From NCBI RefSeq assembly GCF_039542345.1, contig NZ_BAABHY010000006.1, positions 62,001-126,000 of the forward strand: DNA of 64,000 nt. The letters run 5' to 3'. The position numbers and the translations under genes are program-made. Source of the DNA: Orbus sasakiae (GTDB lineage: Bacteria; Pseudomonadota; Gammaproteobacteria; Enterobacterales; Orbaceae). The notes under the pieces are model-generated. The model searched no databases, was not told the DNA's origin, and worked only from the letters and a program-made list of their open reading frames with translations. Position 1 is the first letter of the stretch. Every line of letters starts with the position of its first letter. Below, one piece after another: positions 7,299-15,243 of this stretch.

Positions 7299-7868
7299 TT
7301 ATCCCCTTCGCCAGATTGTCACATCACTTGATGTGGCAATGGCAATAAATTCGCCATGCCATGAAAACCCAAAGCAACGCACATCGTCAGAAAAAATACG
7401 ATAACAGTCCGTTTGGTGACGTTCACTGAAAATAGATTTACCCGCTGGGCAAAAGTAAATATCATTCACAGGCCAATGTAAAGAGACTAACTCAAGGCTT
7501 TCGCCATATTGATTACACGTCGGTAATCCCCCACCGTGCAAACCCGCAATCAAAAGTGTTTCATCTGCGATGGGGCCAATTCCCTGGCAAGTTAAGTTGA
7601 TAGGATTATACCAATCACCATCTTCTTCATAATCACGCGCTACTTTTTCACCATTGATACAGTTGATTAGACTACGTCCACTACTTGAAATAATTAATAA
7701 TTGATGATTCACTTTAGAAAAACCGATTTCCAGCAAACCGCCAACAGCAAGGGTTGTCACTGTCTTCCAGCCGAGTGGCTGATCTTTATTTGCTATTTTA
7801 TTTAATAACGTTGCTAAACGCTGACGATTGTCACTGTGTATTTTAGCCAGTTCCATGATTAATCTCAT
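7299..7868 (-). CDS. unknown protein with beta-propeller-like repeats
   Basis: A 189-aa soluble protein without signal peptide. The middle and end contain short beta-strand stretches of WD40/propeller flavour (LVSLHWPVNDIYFCPAGKSIFSE, CFGFSWHGEFIAIATSSDVTIW), enough for perhaps two or three blades only. It ends convergently with the lipoprotein gene, the stops being 3 bp apart. The start could also be the ATG at 7856 (MELAKIH). No function can be assigned. Confidence 0.65.
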   Translation of the reverse strand: MRLIMELAKIHSDNRQRLATLLNKIANKDQPLGWKTVTTLAVGGLLEIGFSKVNHQLLIISSSGRSLINCINGEKVARDYEEDGDWYNPINLTCQGIGPIADETLLIAGLHGGGLPTCNQYGESLELVSLHWPVNDIYFCPAGKSIFSERHQTDCYRIFSDDVRCFGFSWHGEFIAIATSSDVTIWRRG

Positions 7869-8244
7869 CTTAGGTGTAAAATAAAAACCATAGCCAAAAA
7901 ATTAACATCAATATGATAAGGTTAATGTCGAGATTTTATTTTTTGGCTTATCTCGAACTATAATCCTAACATTAACACGATAAAAAAACGATTATTGAGA
8001 ATGGAAAAGAGAATAAAACAAAATATCCCCTAAAATGAATCTCATAAAATATGAGATGAATGAATTCAATAAGAGTATACCGTTAGAAAAAGTTTATAGC
8101 ATAGGGCTATAGAACGATAAAGGATATGTAAAATCAAATAATTATAAATTTTTTAAATTAAGAAAAATTAATAATTACTTAATGTTTTTTTGATTAAATA
8201 ACACCTATCAAAACGAGACGTTAATTTAAGACAAGGAACTTATT
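7869..8244. other. AT-rich intergenic region between divergent genes
   Basis: This 376-bp stretch lies between the divergent gene at 7299-7868 and the OB-fold gene. It is very AT-rich and must hold both promoters, but I see no clear operator, hairpin or reading frame. Confidence 0.5.
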
Positions 8245-8637
8245 ATGAAAAAACTGATCCCTTTATTTTTAATTACAACCTTAGGTTTTACAGGTAGTGC
8301 CTTCGCTGAAGGCTTTAATAATGGCATCAATCAACCTGTAAACAGCGGTTTTACTGGCGGTGTTCAAAATATTACGGCCGCTGCACAAGCTAAACAAATG
8401 CATGACGATTCATGGGTGACTTTACAAGGTAATATTGTTCAGCGTTTGGGTGATAAAATGTATCTGTTTAGAGATAGTAGCGGTGATATCAATGTTAAAA
8501 TTAAAGATAAATTATGGCAAGGCCGCTCGATAACGCCAAATGATACGATCCAAATAACGGGTGAAGTTGATACTCATCGATACAAACCAACTGATATCGA
8601 AGTTAAAAACCTTCAAGTCATTTCAGTTGCAAAATAA
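8245..8637 (+). CDS. YgiW/YdeI-type periplasmic OB-fold protein
   Basis: A 130-aa protein with a signal peptide (MKKLIPLFLITTLGFTGSAFAEG, cleavage after AFA) and a bacterial OB-fold (BOF) domain: DDSWVTLQGNIVQRLGDKMYLFRDSSG, then VKIKDKLWQG and TPNDTIQITGEVD. The length fits YgiW/YdeI of E. coli, periplasmic proteins linked to stress and cationic-peptide resistance. An AAGGAA Shine-Dalgarno lies before the ATG. It is a single gene with its own upstream region. The ligand of the OB fold is unknown. Confidence 0.88.
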   Translation: MKKLIPLFLITTLGFTGSAFAEGFNNGINQPVNSGFTGGVQNITAAAQAKQMHDDSWVTLQGNIVQRLGDKMYLFRDSSGDINVKIKDKLWQGRSITPNDTIQITGEVDTHRYKPTDIEVKNLQVISVAK

Positions 8638-8726
8638 TTTGTGTGATCTATCGGGATCGTTTGAATATCGCGATTCCTAAATCGCATGAGTATCTTTAAT
8701 TTGCCCTTTATCTCCTATCTTTTCCT

Positions 8727-8993
8727 ATGCGCTTAGATGAATGCAAAAAAGCAGCAATAGCGTTAACGAATGAACATCCTCAAAAAGACAAACACCATCC
8801 GTGTGAATATTGTGAGGCGTTAGAATTTTGTGAATGTTTCAAGGGCTGTGACGTTTCAAAAGCATTACCTTGCGACTGTGACTGTGATTTTAGTATCAGA
8901 AGTAAGTCTAAAAAACGCAATATGTTCTCTTTTTCGCCCTTTTTTATATTCATATGGTTATATAAAAGGCTGCGAATTAAACAGCGTCAATAA
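8727..8993 (+). CDS. cysteine-rich small protein, uncertain
   Basis: An 88-codon frame with ten cysteines, nine of them clustered (HPCEYCEALEFCECFKGC and LPCDCDCDF), then a hydrophobic FFIFIWLY stretch and a basic end. The spacing suggests metal binding, but no known ribbon or ferredoxin motif fits. No Shine-Dalgarno is visible before the ATG. The cysteine clustering is the main reason to keep it. Confidence 0.4.
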   Translation: MRLDECKKAAIALTNEHPQKDKHHPCEYCEALEFCECFKGCDVSKALPCDCDCDFSIRSKSKKRNMFSFSPFFIFIWLYKRLRIKQRQ

Positions 8994-9111
8994 TGGTCAT
9001 TATGCCTAGCTTGTTGACCATTTATACGAGGTATAGCCACGATTTGATAACAAAAATAGTATAAAAAATGATTTACAATATTTAAATATACCCCTATCAT
9101 GCGTGCCACTA

Positions 9112-9232
9112 TTAACTGCAAAGGAGAATTTATTATGATTTGTTTACATCACCTTTGCAGGCTAATTGCAGAATAATTTGATATCTCATCCTTTCAATTT
9201 TCGATTCAATTCGCTTTTCTGATTTAGCCTGC
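9112..9232 (+). promoter_or_regulatory. candidate attenuation leader of rtcB2-prfH with two competing hairpins
   Basis: CTGCAAAGG (9116-9124) pairs perfectly with CCTTTGCAG (9152-9160), which buries the AAGGAG ribosome site of a 13-codon ORF. The next segment GCAGGCTAA (9157-9165) pairs perfectly with TTAGCCTGC (9224-9232). The two hairpins share 9157-9160 and cannot form together. A T-rich tract (ATTTTTATTTTTAATT) follows the second hairpin. The arrangement resembles translation-coupled attenuators; the regulatory role is inferred. Confidence 0.5.
9135..9176 (+). CDS. 13-aa leader peptide candidate
   Basis: ATG to TAA encodes MICLHHLCRLIAE. An ideal AAGGAG lies 9 nt upstream, better than the ribosome site of the following rtcB2 gene. 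It lies inside the competing hairpins at 9112-9232. It would act through being translated, not as a stable protein. Confidence 0.45.
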   Translation: MICLHHLCRLIAE

Positions 9233-9281
9233 CAATCTAAAAACATTTTTATTTTTAATTATTCAATTAATGGATTGGTAT

Positions 9282-10370
9282 ATGGACAATTCTATACAGA
9301 TGTTGTCAGAGAAGGTTTCTTTGGTGGCATCAAAAAACACCTGGATCGATGGGCTTGCCATCGAACAGTTATTCACGACTGCAAATTTGCCGGATATGGT
9401 AAAAGTGGTCGGTATGCCCGATTTACATCCGGGGCAAGGTTACCCAATTGGAGCGGCTTATTTTTCCGCTGATTTAATTTATCCGTCTTTAATTGGCAGC
9501 GATATTGGTTGTGGTATGGCTTTATGGCAAACCGAGATCCCACTGGCCAAATTAAGTATTGATAAGTTAGAGCGCCGCATTGGTAATATTGATCAGCCAA
9601 TAACGCGCGGGAAATACAATTTGGGTACAATTGGGGGCGGTAATCATTTTGCTGAGTTACAAAAAGTCAGTGAAATCTATGATCACGATTTGTTTGCACA
9701 ATACCAACTGAGTAACAAAAATCTGTTTTTATTGGTGCATTCCGGTTCTCGCGGGCTGGGGCATGCGATTTTACAGCAACATGTTGCCAAGTTTGGCGAA
9801 AAGGGGCTAGCGCAAGCCAGTCCGGAAGCACAAACGTATCTAGAGAAGCATAACAATGCATTGGATTTTGCTCATTATAATCGGCAAACGGTGGCGGAGC
9901 GATTATTTGATAATCTCAATACCACCGGCCGTGAGATTTTAAATGTGCATCATAACTTTTTAGAACGAGTGAATGATGAGGGGCAGCAAGGTTGGTTACA
10001 TCGCAAAGGTGCGTCACCGGCGACAGCCGGATTAGTGATTATCCCCGGTTCACGCGGTGATTATAGCTATTTGGTTAACCCGATCGCCAATGCCGATTTG
10101 TTATCTTCGCTTGCCCATGGCGCGGGCCGCAAGTGGCGACGCGCCGATTGCAAAGCAAAATTGGAAAATCGTTACTCGACTGATCAAATGCTGCGCACTA
10201 AGCTCGGTGGTCGCATCATTTGTGAGGATCGTGATCTGGTTTATGAGGAAGCGCCACAAGCTTATAAATCGATCGACAGTGTGATTGAATCGATGCAGCA
10301 AGCGGGTTTAATCCAAATCGTTGCACAATTAACGCCGGTACTGACCTATAAAACGCAAGGAGGTGACTAA
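9282..10370 (+). CDS. rtcB2: RtcB2-type RNA ligase of the RtcB2-PrfH ribosome-repair pair
   Basis: A 362-aa RtcB-family ligase. Conserved motifs in order: GMPDLHPGQGYPIGAA, SDIGCGMALW (metal-binding Asp and Cys), GTIGGGNHFAE, VHSGSRGLGH, IPGSRGDYSY and LAHGAGRKWRR with the guanylylated His. It is shorter than the housekeeping RtcB at the window start and matches the RtcB2 group that travels with prfH. RtcB2-PrfH is known to restore ribosomes cut in the 16S decoding centre by colicin E3-like ribotoxins. I prefer ATG 9282 (MDNSIQM) by comparison with RtcB2 N-termini; ATG 9270 is in frame. Neither has a strong Shine-Dalgarno. The stop overlaps the prfH start. Confidence 0.9.
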   Translation: MDNSIQMLSEKVSLVASKNTWIDGLAIEQLFTTANLPDMVKVVGMPDLHPGQGYPIGAAYFSADLIYPSLIGSDIGCGMALWQTEIPLAKLSIDKLERRIGNIDQPITRGKYNLGTIGGGNHFAELQKVSEIYDHDLFAQYQLSNKNLFLLVHSGSRGLGHAILQQHVAKFGEKGLAQASPEAQTYLEKHNNALDFAHYNRQTVAERLFDNLNTTGREILNVHHNFLERVNDEGQQGWLHRKGASPATAGLVIIPGSRGDYSYLVNPIANADLLSSLAHGAGRKWRRADCKAKLENRYSTDQMLRTKLGGRIICEDRDLVYEEAPQAYKSIDSVIESMQQAGLIQIVAQLTPVLTYKTQGGD

Positions 10371-10993
10371 TGTTACTCTTTCAGTTTTCTGCGGCGAAAG
10401 GCCCAGATGAGTGTTGTTTAGCAGTAGCAAAAGCACTGAAACGATTTTTACAAGACGCGATAAAGTACAGCCTTGAAGTGGACATCTTAGCGTCGCAATC
10501 CGGCGATAAGCAAGATACGCTGCATTCTGTGCTGCTTTCGATTAAGGGTGAACATACTGAGTTATTAACTAACCGCTGGCAAGGTTCGATTCAATGGGTG
10601 TGCCAAAGCCCTTATCGACCGAGCCATAAACGTAAAAACTGGTATATTGGTGCGATGTGCTTACCGGATTTACAACCGATAGGTGAGAGTGAAATTCAGT
10701 TTACCACCACAAAATCATCGGGAGCCGGTGGACAGCATGTTAATAAAACCGAGTCAGCAGTTAGGGCTACGCATATGGCAACAGGGATTTCAGTTAAAGT
10801 GCAATCACAGCGTAGCCAGCATGCCAATAAACGATTGGCGGCAATATTGTTGGCGCATAAGTTAGCTGACTTGAATGACAACCACTATCAGCAACATAAA
10901 GCGGCAAGGCACCAATTTCATCAGCAGATTGAGCGAGGAAGCGCTAAGTTAGTATTTTATGGCGATCAGTTTGTTGAAAAAGAGTGCCAATGA
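10370..10993 (+). CDS. prfH: peptide chain release factor homologue PrfH
   Basis: A 207-aa class-I release-factor-like protein. The GGQ peptidyl-hydrolysis motif is at residues 120-122 in SSGAGGQHVNKTESAV. The stop-codon-reading domain of RF1/RF2 is missing, which fits PrfH, a factor that recognises ribosomes with a damaged decoding centre and frees the nascent chain so the 16S rRNA can be resealed. The ATG overlaps the rtcB2 TAA by one base (TAATG), so translation is coupled and the pair works together. A perfect-stem terminator starts 19 bp after the stop. Confidence 0.92.
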   Translation: MLLFQFSAAKGPDECCLAVAKALKRFLQDAIKYSLEVDILASQSGDKQDTLHSVLLSIKGEHTELLTNRWQGSIQWVCQSPYRPSHKRKNWYIGAMCLPDLQPIGESEIQFTTTKSSGAGGQHVNKTESAVRATHMATGISVKVQSQRSQHANKRLAAILLAHKLADLNDNHYQQHKAARHQFHQQIERGSAKLVFYGDQFVEKECQ

Positions 10994-11011
10994 GTAAATC
11001 GTCATTATTCG

Positions 11012-11038
11012 CAGCACAAGTATTATCTTGTGCTGTTT
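11012..11038 (+). terminator. terminator of rtcB2-prfH
   Basis: CAGCACAAG (11012-11020), a 6-nt loop and CTTGTGCTG (11027-11035), a perfect 9-bp stem, followed by TTTATGTTATT. Confidence 0.75.
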
Positions 11039-11156
11039 ATGTTATTAAGTCATAAACATAATCCAACGTTTGCGTTTCACTCCCCTATATCGTACATATC
11101 CGCTAATTATCCATTGCAATCATCAAATAATCATGACGTTTGTTTTCTAAGTCGGG

Positions 11157-12164
11157 CTACCAACTGCGTTTGATCTGTAAGCCAATCACAAAAATTCCGC
11201 CGATACCTGCGGTGATGACGCCAATCGGTAACTCTTGATTTTCAATCACCGTTCGGCTAATGATATCGCCGATACATAACAGTAGTGCACCAAATAGGGC
11301 CGATAACGGGATTAATAAACGGTGTTTGACACCGACAAAAAAGCGGGCAACATGGGGGACTAATAATCCCACAAAGCCAATCACGCCGGTAATTGAAACC
11401 AAACAGGATGTTGCTAATGCACAACAAAGGAACGTCTCAATCCTTAATCTTGCAACATGAATACCTAATGAGATTGCGGTCTGCTCTCCAGCAAGGAGTC
11501 CATCGAGCCATTGCCAGCGTTTGATCACAAAACCACTTAATAAACCAAAACTCATCAGTGGAATAAGTAAATTATCCCATCGAGCAAGGCCAAGTCCGCC
11601 CAGTGACCAAAATATAACGGAGCTCGCTGCTCGCTGATCGCCTGAAAAAATAAAATAGCTGGTTAATGCACTAAAAAGAAATGATACAGATAGGCCACAC
11701 ACGATTAGGTGTTCAGAACGGTGTGATTTGCTCATATAAAACAGCATTAAAACCACTATCGCAGATAAAATACCCCCACTGAACGCCGCGAGTGGTAAGG
11801 TGAATTCACCAAAATGGTTTCCAAAACGGGTGATCACAAAAACAGCACCGGCAGATGCGCCAGAAGAGAGGCCAAACAAGAAAGGATCGGCAAGTTCATT
11901 TTTGGTTGTTGTTTGCAGTAAGGTACCAACGATAGCTAGGCTTGCCCCGCAAAGTAGGGCGAGTAGCGCGCGAGGGATGCGTAAGTCGATAATAATGATT
12001 TTAAGCATTTCAGGGATCGGTTTAGAGGTAAACCCCAAGGCGGATAACACTTGATCATAAGTGATTAACACATTGCCTTGCATGATCCCCCAAAACATTA
12101 ATCCTAACAGCAACAAAACTAACGCGATAAAAAATAGCATAAAACGGCGTATTGAGTGGCGCAT
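11157..12164 (-). CDS. FecCD/BtuC-family ABC transporter permease
   Basis: A 335-aa permease with about ten transmembrane helices. Family marks are RIPRALLALLCGASLAIVGTLLQ (the first helix pair), GLSSGASAGAVF, and the coupling-helix region GVIGFVGLLVPHVARFFVGVKHRLLIPLSAL. FecCD-type permeases pass siderophores, haem, cobalamin or other metal chelates through the inner membrane. It is the last gene of a three-gene operon (ATPase, binding protein, permease), 3 bp after the binding-protein stop. The operon's Zur-like operator points to zinc or a zinc chelate; the substrate is inferred. Confidence 0.92.
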   Translation of the reverse strand: MRHSIRRFMLFFIALVLLLLGLMFWGIMQGNVLITYDQVLSALGFTSKPIPEMLKIIIIDLRIPRALLALLCGASLAIVGTLLQTTTKNELADPFLFGLSSGASAGAVFVITRFGNHFGEFTLPLAAFSGGILSAIVVLMLFYMSKSHRSEHLIVCGLSVSFLFSALTSYFIFSGDQRAASSVIFWSLGGLGLARWDNLLIPLMSFGLLSGFVIKRWQWLDGLLAGEQTAISLGIHVARLRIETFLCCALATSCLVSITGVIGFVGLLVPHVARFFVGVKHRLLIPLSALFGALLLCIGDIISRTVIENQELPIGVITAGIGGIFVIGLQIKRSW

Positions 12165-12167
12165 GCT

Positions 12168-13118
12168 TTAGTCCTTTAAATATAAAGCATTGGCGAGTTT
12201 TTCAATCGCTTTTATATTTGCTGGACCCGGTGTTAATTCTGCATATTGAAGTTTTAGATATCGATGATTCCTCACTGCGGGGGTTAATTTCATTAAAGGG
12301 TGTGATTCAAGAAAAGCCTGTAAATGGTTGGCACTTAAACCGTCTTGATAATCCAACAAAATAATAAAATCAGGTTCAGCCATCGAGACTGATTCCCATG
12401 TGGTGGTTGTCCAACTGGCCTCAAGTGAGTCCATAATATTTCGGGCACCGGCGGCTTCAATTATGGCTGTCGGCATAGCATATTTACCGCTGGTAAACGG
12501 TTTATCTTCCCCTGAATCATAGACAAATACCTTTATTTTATCGGATGGATTGGCTGATTGAGGCAACACAGAGAGTTGGTTTTTCCATTCATTCACAAGT
12601 GTTAAGGCTTCGTGTTCTTTATTGAATATTTTACCGAGCGTGACCATGTCGTGATAGAGTAAACCCATACTGGCTTTATTGGTGTTGTGATTCACTACTG
12701 CGCAGCTTTCACTTAAAACTAAGGTTGGTATTCCATATTGCCGTAATTTGCTCGGTGTCACCTCACCACCAACGGTCATGCCATAATTCCAGCCAGCAAA
12801 GAAAAAATCCGGATTGGCGCTGAGTATGGTTTCTAATGATGGGTATTTGGGTGCAAGTTCGGGAATGTTGCCCATTTTTTGTTGAAATTCAGGCGTCATT
12901 TTATACCAACCACTTATCCCAGTCAGTCCAACAATACGATCTTGCAGATTTAAGGCAAACGCCATTTCAGCCATATTGATATCATGAATAATGGCTCTTT
13001 GTGGCGGGTGTTCAAAATAGAGCGGTTGGCCGCAGTTCTCGACGGTTATAGGCGACCCAGCGCTGTAGTGAGAAAAAAAGAGTAAAAGGCTAAATATAAA
13101 TAGGCTTGTTTTTTTCAT
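12168..13118 (-). CDS. periplasmic metal-chelate binding protein (BtuF/FhuD fold)
   Basis: A 316-aa cluster-A substrate-binding protein with a signal peptide (MKKTSLFIFSLLLFFSHYSAG). The mature part shows HPPQRAIIHDINMAEMAFALNLQDRIVGLTG, then SLETILSANPDFFFAGWNYGM and an N/C-lobe linker helix, the usual layout for siderophore, haem or cobalamin carriers. It lies between the ATPase (18 bp upstream) and the permease. The ligand cannot be read from sequence. Related Zn-regulated operons in Pseudomonas aeruginosa (PA2912-PA2914, from memory) carry the same kind of protein. Confidence 0.9.
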   Translation of the reverse strand: MKKTSLFIFSLLLFFSHYSAGSPITVENCGQPLYFEHPPQRAIIHDINMAEMAFALNLQDRIVGLTGISGWYKMTPEFQQKMGNIPELAPKYPSLETILSANPDFFFAGWNYGMTVGGEVTPSKLRQYGIPTLVLSESCAVVNHNTNKASMGLLYHDMVTLGKIFNKEHEALTLVNEWKNQLSVLPQSANPSDKIKVFVYDSGEDKPFTSGKYAMPTAIIEAAGARNIMDSLEASWTTTTWESVSMAEPDFIILLDYQDGLSANHLQAFLESHPLMKLTPAVRNHRYLKLQYAELTPGPANIKAIEKLANALYLKD

Positions 13119-13135
13119 GTGGCATTTACCTTACG

Positions 13136-13921
13136 TTATATCTGGATTGGTGTGTCAAAAATCTTCATTGCTTTACCTGTTTTGGGATGGGCTACCGAGT
13201 AGCATTCCAGTCCGAACAGCGGGAATATTATTTCACTTTGTAGTACCTTATCAGGGCTATCGAAAATGATTTGATGACCTTCATTCAACATGAGCACTTT
13301 ATTGGCAAAGGACGCGGCAAGTTGTAAATCATGTAAAACCGCAATGATCGTGGTATCTTGTTTTTTTACTAAGGATAACAGTTCGCTACGTGCCAGTGGG
13401 TCAAGGTGATTCGTCGGTTCATCTAATAATAAAAGATGCGGTTTTTGTGATAAAGCCCGCGCTAATGCGGCGCGTTGCCTTTGCCCTCCCGAGAGTTTTT
13501 CTAAGGGGACATGTTTAATTTTACTTAACCCTAAATCTTGAATCGATTGCGTGATGATATGTTTGTCTTTGCTATTTACGACATGTGGCAATAATCCTAA
13601 AGCAACATATTCTTCTAATGTTAAACGTAAATCGGGGACATCAATTTGTGACAGTAAAGCAATTTGCTTAGCTCGCTCTTTGGCCGGTATGGATTCAATC
13701 GGATTTTGTTTAAAATAGATTCGGCCTTGAGTATGTTTTAACTCCCGAATGATGGTACGTAATAGTGTCGATTTGCCACAACCATTAGGGCCGATTATCG
13801 CAATGCGATCGCCATCATTGACCGTAAAGTTAATGTTATTCAGCAATTTGATGTTCTTATTATTAAGATATACGCCCTCAAAGCTTAATACAGTTTGTTT
13901 TCTTTCCATGGTGATCATCAT
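13136..13921 (-). CDS. FecE/BtuD-type ABC transporter ATP-binding protein
   Basis: A 261-aa ATPase with Walker A GPNGCGKST, signature LSGGQRQRAALARAL, Walker B LLLLDEPTNHLD and the switch His in AVLHDL. It is the first gene of the three-gene metal-chelate importer. The start is uncertain: ATGs at 13921, 13918 and 13909 are in frame and none has a good Shine-Dalgarno; the 13909 start (MERKQTVLSFEGV) gives the usual N-terminus and leaves more room from the Zur-like box at 13936-13954. Confidence 0.92.
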   Translation of the reverse strand: MMITMERKQTVLSFEGVYLNNKNIKLLNNINFTVNDGDRIAIIGPNGCGKSTLLRTIIRELKHTQGRIYFKQNPIESIPAKERAKQIALLSQIDVPDLRLTLEEYVALGLLPHVVNSKDKHIITQSIQDLGLSKIKHVPLEKLSGGQRQRAALARALSQKPHLLLLDEPTNHLDPLARSELLSLVKKQDTTIIAVLHDLQLAASFANKVLMLNEGHQIIFDSPDKVLQSEIIFPLFGLECYSVAHPKTGKAMKIFDTPIQI

Positions 13922-13935
13922 TGCTGAATTAATGT

Positions 13936-13954
13936 TATGTTATAACGTAACATT
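13936..13954 (-). promoter_or_regulatory. Zur-like operator of the FecBCD-type operon
   Basis: TATGTTATAACGTAACATT matches the gammaproteobacterial Zur consensus (half-sites ATGTTATA and TATAACAT) at 17 of 19 positions; it is part of a 24-bp near-perfect palindrome at 13931-13954. A near-perfect copy stands before the TonB receptor at 55173. Repression by zinc is inferred. Confidence 0.65.
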
Positions 13955-14030
13955 GTTTAATGGGAGGGTCAATACAAAGGCAAAAAAGAGCGAAAATTAG
14001 CCCGGTTGATTCCGTGCAGCATTGCTTGCT

Positions 14031-14067
14031 TTTGCAGTATCGTTAAACGGCTAACCGATACTGCAAA
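14031..14067. terminator. long hairpin between norW and the ABC operon
   Basis: TTTGCAGTATCG (14031-14042) and its perfect complement (14056-14067) form a 12-bp stem with a 13-nt loop that pairs further inside. It lies 33 bp beyond the norW stop, where a transcript end is expected. The T-run is missing. Confidence 0.5.
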
Positions 14068-14099
14068 TGCGTACTATTTGTGACGTTAGATGAGATGAG

Positions 14100-15233
14100 C
14101 TAATGAGTGAGCTCACGCAGTAACATAAAGGCTTGTGGGGTCTGTTCTTCACTGGTGATGAAAGCGCGTAGCTGCTTAAGTGGATCAAATCCTTTCGCCA
14201 CCATTCCATCCGGGTTTAACGTAATTTGCCATTGGAGATCATGACGATGCGTTTCCCCTGCTAAAAACAGCGGTAGGTCGGGGGTTTTTACTTTAACTAA
14301 CATTGCTGGTAGTGTTAAGGTTTCTGTCGCACCCAATACATTTTTAGCCAAAACAATCGCACCAAGTTGGATCGGTTGTAAAAATGATTGCACCTTACCC
14401 ATCACTTCAGCACAATCACCTAAGGCATAGATATTGGCATCTGTAGTTTGTAATTGCGGATTAACCTCTATGCCACGATGGGTCGATAATCCAGCCGCTT
14501 TTGCCAAGGAAATATTGGGTTTTAGGCCTATGGCTGAAATGACGGCATCAACATCCGTCACCCAACCATTACGCAGTGTGGCTTTTAACCCTGTCACGGT
14601 TTTTTGCAGGTCGAGTAATTCATTATTCAGTGCTAGCTCGATCCCGATTTGGCTGAATTTTTCAGATAAGCGGCTGCTGAGCTCGGCTGGCATCAACAGT
14701 GACAAAATGTGGTGGGCACGATCGACTAATATCACGTGTTTTCCTGAACGTTGCAAATCCATGGCTAATTCACTACCGATTAAGCCTGCCCCAAGCACCA
14801 TAACGCGTTTGGCGGACTGCAATGTTTCTTGATGGCGTTGATACTCCTCTTGGCTATTGAGCGTTATCATTAAATCGTTTTCCGGTATAACGGGAATCAT
14901 GGGGGTTGCACCAGTGGCAATCACTAATTTTTGGTATCCGATAGACTGTTTGTCACAAATAAGCTGCTTCGTTTGGCGATCTATCGCCATCACGTGAGTA
15001 TTGGCGTAGACGTGTACGTCATGCTCTTGGGCAAATTGGGCAACAGTTTGCCGAGTTAAATCTTCAGCGCGTTGTTTTAAGCTAAAAACATGGCTTAAAT
15101 CAGGCTTATTGTATTCAGCGCAGCTATCTGCAGCGACTAATGTTATCGGCACTGCTTTATCGAGTCGACGCAGGCTTTTAACCAGTTGGCGGGCCGCGAA
15201 GCCAGATCCAATGATGACAATATGATTTTCCAT
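14100..15233 (-). CDS. norW: NADH:flavorubredoxin reductase NorW
   Basis: A 377-aa FAD/NAD-dependent oxidoreductase that passes electrons from NADH to the rubredoxin part of NorV. It shows an N-terminal FAD motif (HIVIIGSGFAARQLVKSLR), an NAD motif (VMVLGAGLIGSELAMDLQRSG) and the second FAD motif (NIYALGDCAE). GGAGG lies 5 nt before the ATG at 15233, so I reject longer starts that would run into norV. It lies 10 bp after the norV stop in the same operon, controlled by NorR. The length matches E. coli NorW. Confidence 0.95.
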   Translation of the reverse strand: MENHIVIIGSGFAARQLVKSLRRLDKAVPITLVAADSCAEYNKPDLSHVFSLKQRAEDLTRQTVAQFAQEHDVHVYANTHVMAIDRQTKQLICDKQSIGYQKLVIATGATPMIPVIPENDLMITLNSQEEYQRHQETLQSAKRVMVLGAGLIGSELAMDLQRSGKHVILVDRAHHILSLLMPAELSSRLSEKFSQIGIELALNNELLDLQKTVTGLKATLRNGWVTDVDAVISAIGLKPNISLAKAAGLSTHRGIEVNPQLQTTDANIYALGDCAEVMGKVQSFLQPIQLGAIVLAKNVLGATETLTLPAMLVKVKTPDLPLFLAGETHRHDLQWQITLNPDGMVAKGFDPLKQLRAFITSEEQTPQAFMLLRELTH

Positions 15234-15243
15234 GTGTCCTCCA

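Noticed and set aside
9112..9232. T-box or known riboswitch class
   Set aside because: No T-box sequence, specifier loop or other known aptamer core; the structure is two simple competing hairpins.
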